In this document: positions 63,035 through 64,000 of the stretch, in pieces
Layout: each line of letters starts with the position of its first letter
Numbering within the stretch: the stretch's first letter is position 1
Source: Litoribacter ruber
Lineage (GTDB): Bacteria; Bacteroidota; Bacteroidia; Cytophagales; Cyclobacteriaceae
NCBI RefSeq assembly: GCF_018500185.1
Contig: NZ_JAHBGI010000008.1
Coordinates: forward strand, 124,001 to 188,000
Direction of reading: 5' to 3'
Length of the DNA stretch: 64,000 nt
The notes under the pieces: generated by a model
What the model saw: only the letters and a program-made list of their open reading frames with translations
Told to the model about the DNA's origin: nothing
Databases searched by the model: none
Translations under genes and position numbers: made by a program

Positions 63035-63943
63035 TCACACTTTAAACAATGCCTCCAAAAAGCCCATGTTTTCCCCTTTTGTCTTGTAGATCAGCATCGG
63101 AATCTCATAATTGAGATGCACCAACCTCTCGGCTACACTCCCAATGAGTAGGGCCGCAGAGTCTGTCCTTCCCCGGCTGCCCATCAGAATCATATCCGTT
63201 TCCAGGCCTTTGGCAACTTCCAAAATATATTTAGAGGCATGTTTATCCTCCTTGAGCACATATTTACAGTCGTATTCAGGCAACTTGTTTTTTCTGATAA
63301 ACTCCCCGTATTCCTTCTGGGCATTTTTCAGCATGATCTGGGCAAATTCCTCATAGGATTTGCCGGTTTTATAGTACCCCTTTGGCACCTCATAAATGTG
63401 CAGACAAGTGATTTTGGCCTTAAACTTCTGCGCCAATTCCTCCATCAGGCTAAGAGTAAGGTGGGAATATTCGGAAAAGTCCACCGGCACCAAGAAATTA
63501 TCTATTTCTTTGACCTTCAGGTTTTCGGTCAAAAACAACACCGAGCAGGGAGCCTTCTGGGCAAGGTTTTTTGATAGGGTACCGCTTCCTTCCAGCACAA
63601 TTTTGCGCCCCATAATCAGCAGATCGATGTTTTTGATCTTTGACCACCTCAAGATGGTAGCCATGGGATCTCCTTCCTTCACGCTGATATCAATCTCCAC
63701 CTTTGCGGGGATAAACTTCTGGGCTTTCTCTCGGATGCTCCTCTCTATGGCCTCATCCACGGGCGCCAGCAGGTCTGGATAGGTTTTGATCACCTCTGTT
63801 GGCAAAGCCAAATCTTTTTCCACATGGACAAAATAAATCTTCTCAATGCCCAACAGGTCCACCAATTTGCCTGTCTTCTCTATCAGGATCTGGTCCATCT
63901 CCGTAAGGTCAAGACCTACTAGTACTTTTTGGAATTGTTTCAT
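63035..63943 (-). CDS. Tandem universal stress protein
   Basis: A 302-residue protein with two UspA domains (about 4-140 and 148-290). The second ends in the ATP-binding pattern GSRGRTDSAALLIGSVAERL (G-X2-G-X9-G-S/T); the first domain is degenerate at this place (MGRKIVLEGSGTLSKNL). It is probably a cytoplasmic stress protein. It forms an operon with the 2H phosphoesterase gene (3 bp apart). Confidence 0.9.
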   Translation of the reverse strand: MKQFQKVLVGLDLTEMDQILIEKTGKLVDLLGIEKIYFVHVEKDLALPTEVIKTYPDLLAPVDEAIERSIREKAQKFIPAKVEIDISVKEGDPMATILRWSKIKNIDLLIMGRKIVLEGSGTLSKNLAQKAPCSVLFLTENLKVKEIDNFLVPVDFSEYSHLTLSLMEELAQKFKAKITCLHIYEVPKGYYKTGKSYEEFAQIMLKNAQKEYGEFIRKNKLPEYDCKYVLKEDKHASKYILEVAKGLETDMILMGSRGRTDSAALLIGSVAERLVHLNYEIPMLIYKTKGENMGFLEALFKV

Positions 63944-64000
63944 GGGGGGTAGTACAATTAAGCGCTAAAATTAGATTTTTAACGTGTTTGGTATTTTTAA

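Overview
The window is a chromosomal segment of a Bacteroidota bacterium, most probably order Cytophagales and near the Cyclobacteriaceae (Algoriphagus/Echinicola type). Evidence: two SusC/SusD pairs, a gliding-motility lipoprotein of the GldJ type, a C-terminal type IX secretion (T9SS) sorting domain, M14 and S9 secreted peptidases, LemA-TPM genes, promoter boxes of the Bacteroidota form TTG-N19-TAnnTTTG, and AT-rich leaders with few Shine-Dalgarno sites. No phage, integrase, transposase, rRNA or CRISPR array was seen.

Layout. 1-6.7 kb: a truncated AAA ATPase gene behind a six-unit 14-bp repeat array, an M14 peptidase, a small membrane protein, a sodium:solute symporter and a lemA-TPM-TPM operon. 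6.7-15.5 kb: a large PAS/GAF sensor kinase, an aspartyl protease with a PDZ domain, a Fur regulator, an SRPBCC protein, hflK-hflC and a cytochrome oxidase subunit III. 15.6-27.4 kb: mfd, gldJ, an S9 peptidase, a Ycf48-like T9SS cargo protein and a trans-sulfuration PLP enzyme. 27.4-40.2 kb: a GNAT acetyltransferase, prfA, a haem lipoprotein, PspC, an AEC transporter, an FAD protein, a second M14 peptidase, tRNA-Val, a DUF4143 ATPase translationally coupled to tag, an amidase and a membrane protein. 40.2-49.5 kb: a repeat-rich zone with polA, radA, a YjbQ protein and several small secreted or membrane proteins. 49.8-60.1 kb: two paralogous SusC/SusD operons. 60.5-64 kb: three paralogous lipoproteins, a 2H phosphoesterase and a tandem universal stress protein.

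The genes are mostly housekeeping and cell-envelope functions: DNA repair (mfd, tag, polA, radA), membrane protein quality control (hflKC), nutrient capture (SusCD, symporter, peptidases) and secretion/gliding.

The most unusual content is non-coding. From about 40 kb onward the intergenic DNA carries short tandem words with a strict 7-bp period (GTACNAR, AATTAGG, TTCATNN, GTCCACA classes), often placed at or inside the 3' ends of genes, together with an 80-bp higher-order repeat built of such heptamers, a roughly 52-bp triplicate abutting radA, and multi-hairpin elements. Separately, both AAA-type ATPase genes have iterated palindromic sites around their promoters; in the DUF4143 case the palindromes interlock with a textbook Bacteroidota promoter. 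These two themes are the best candidates for undescribed biology here.
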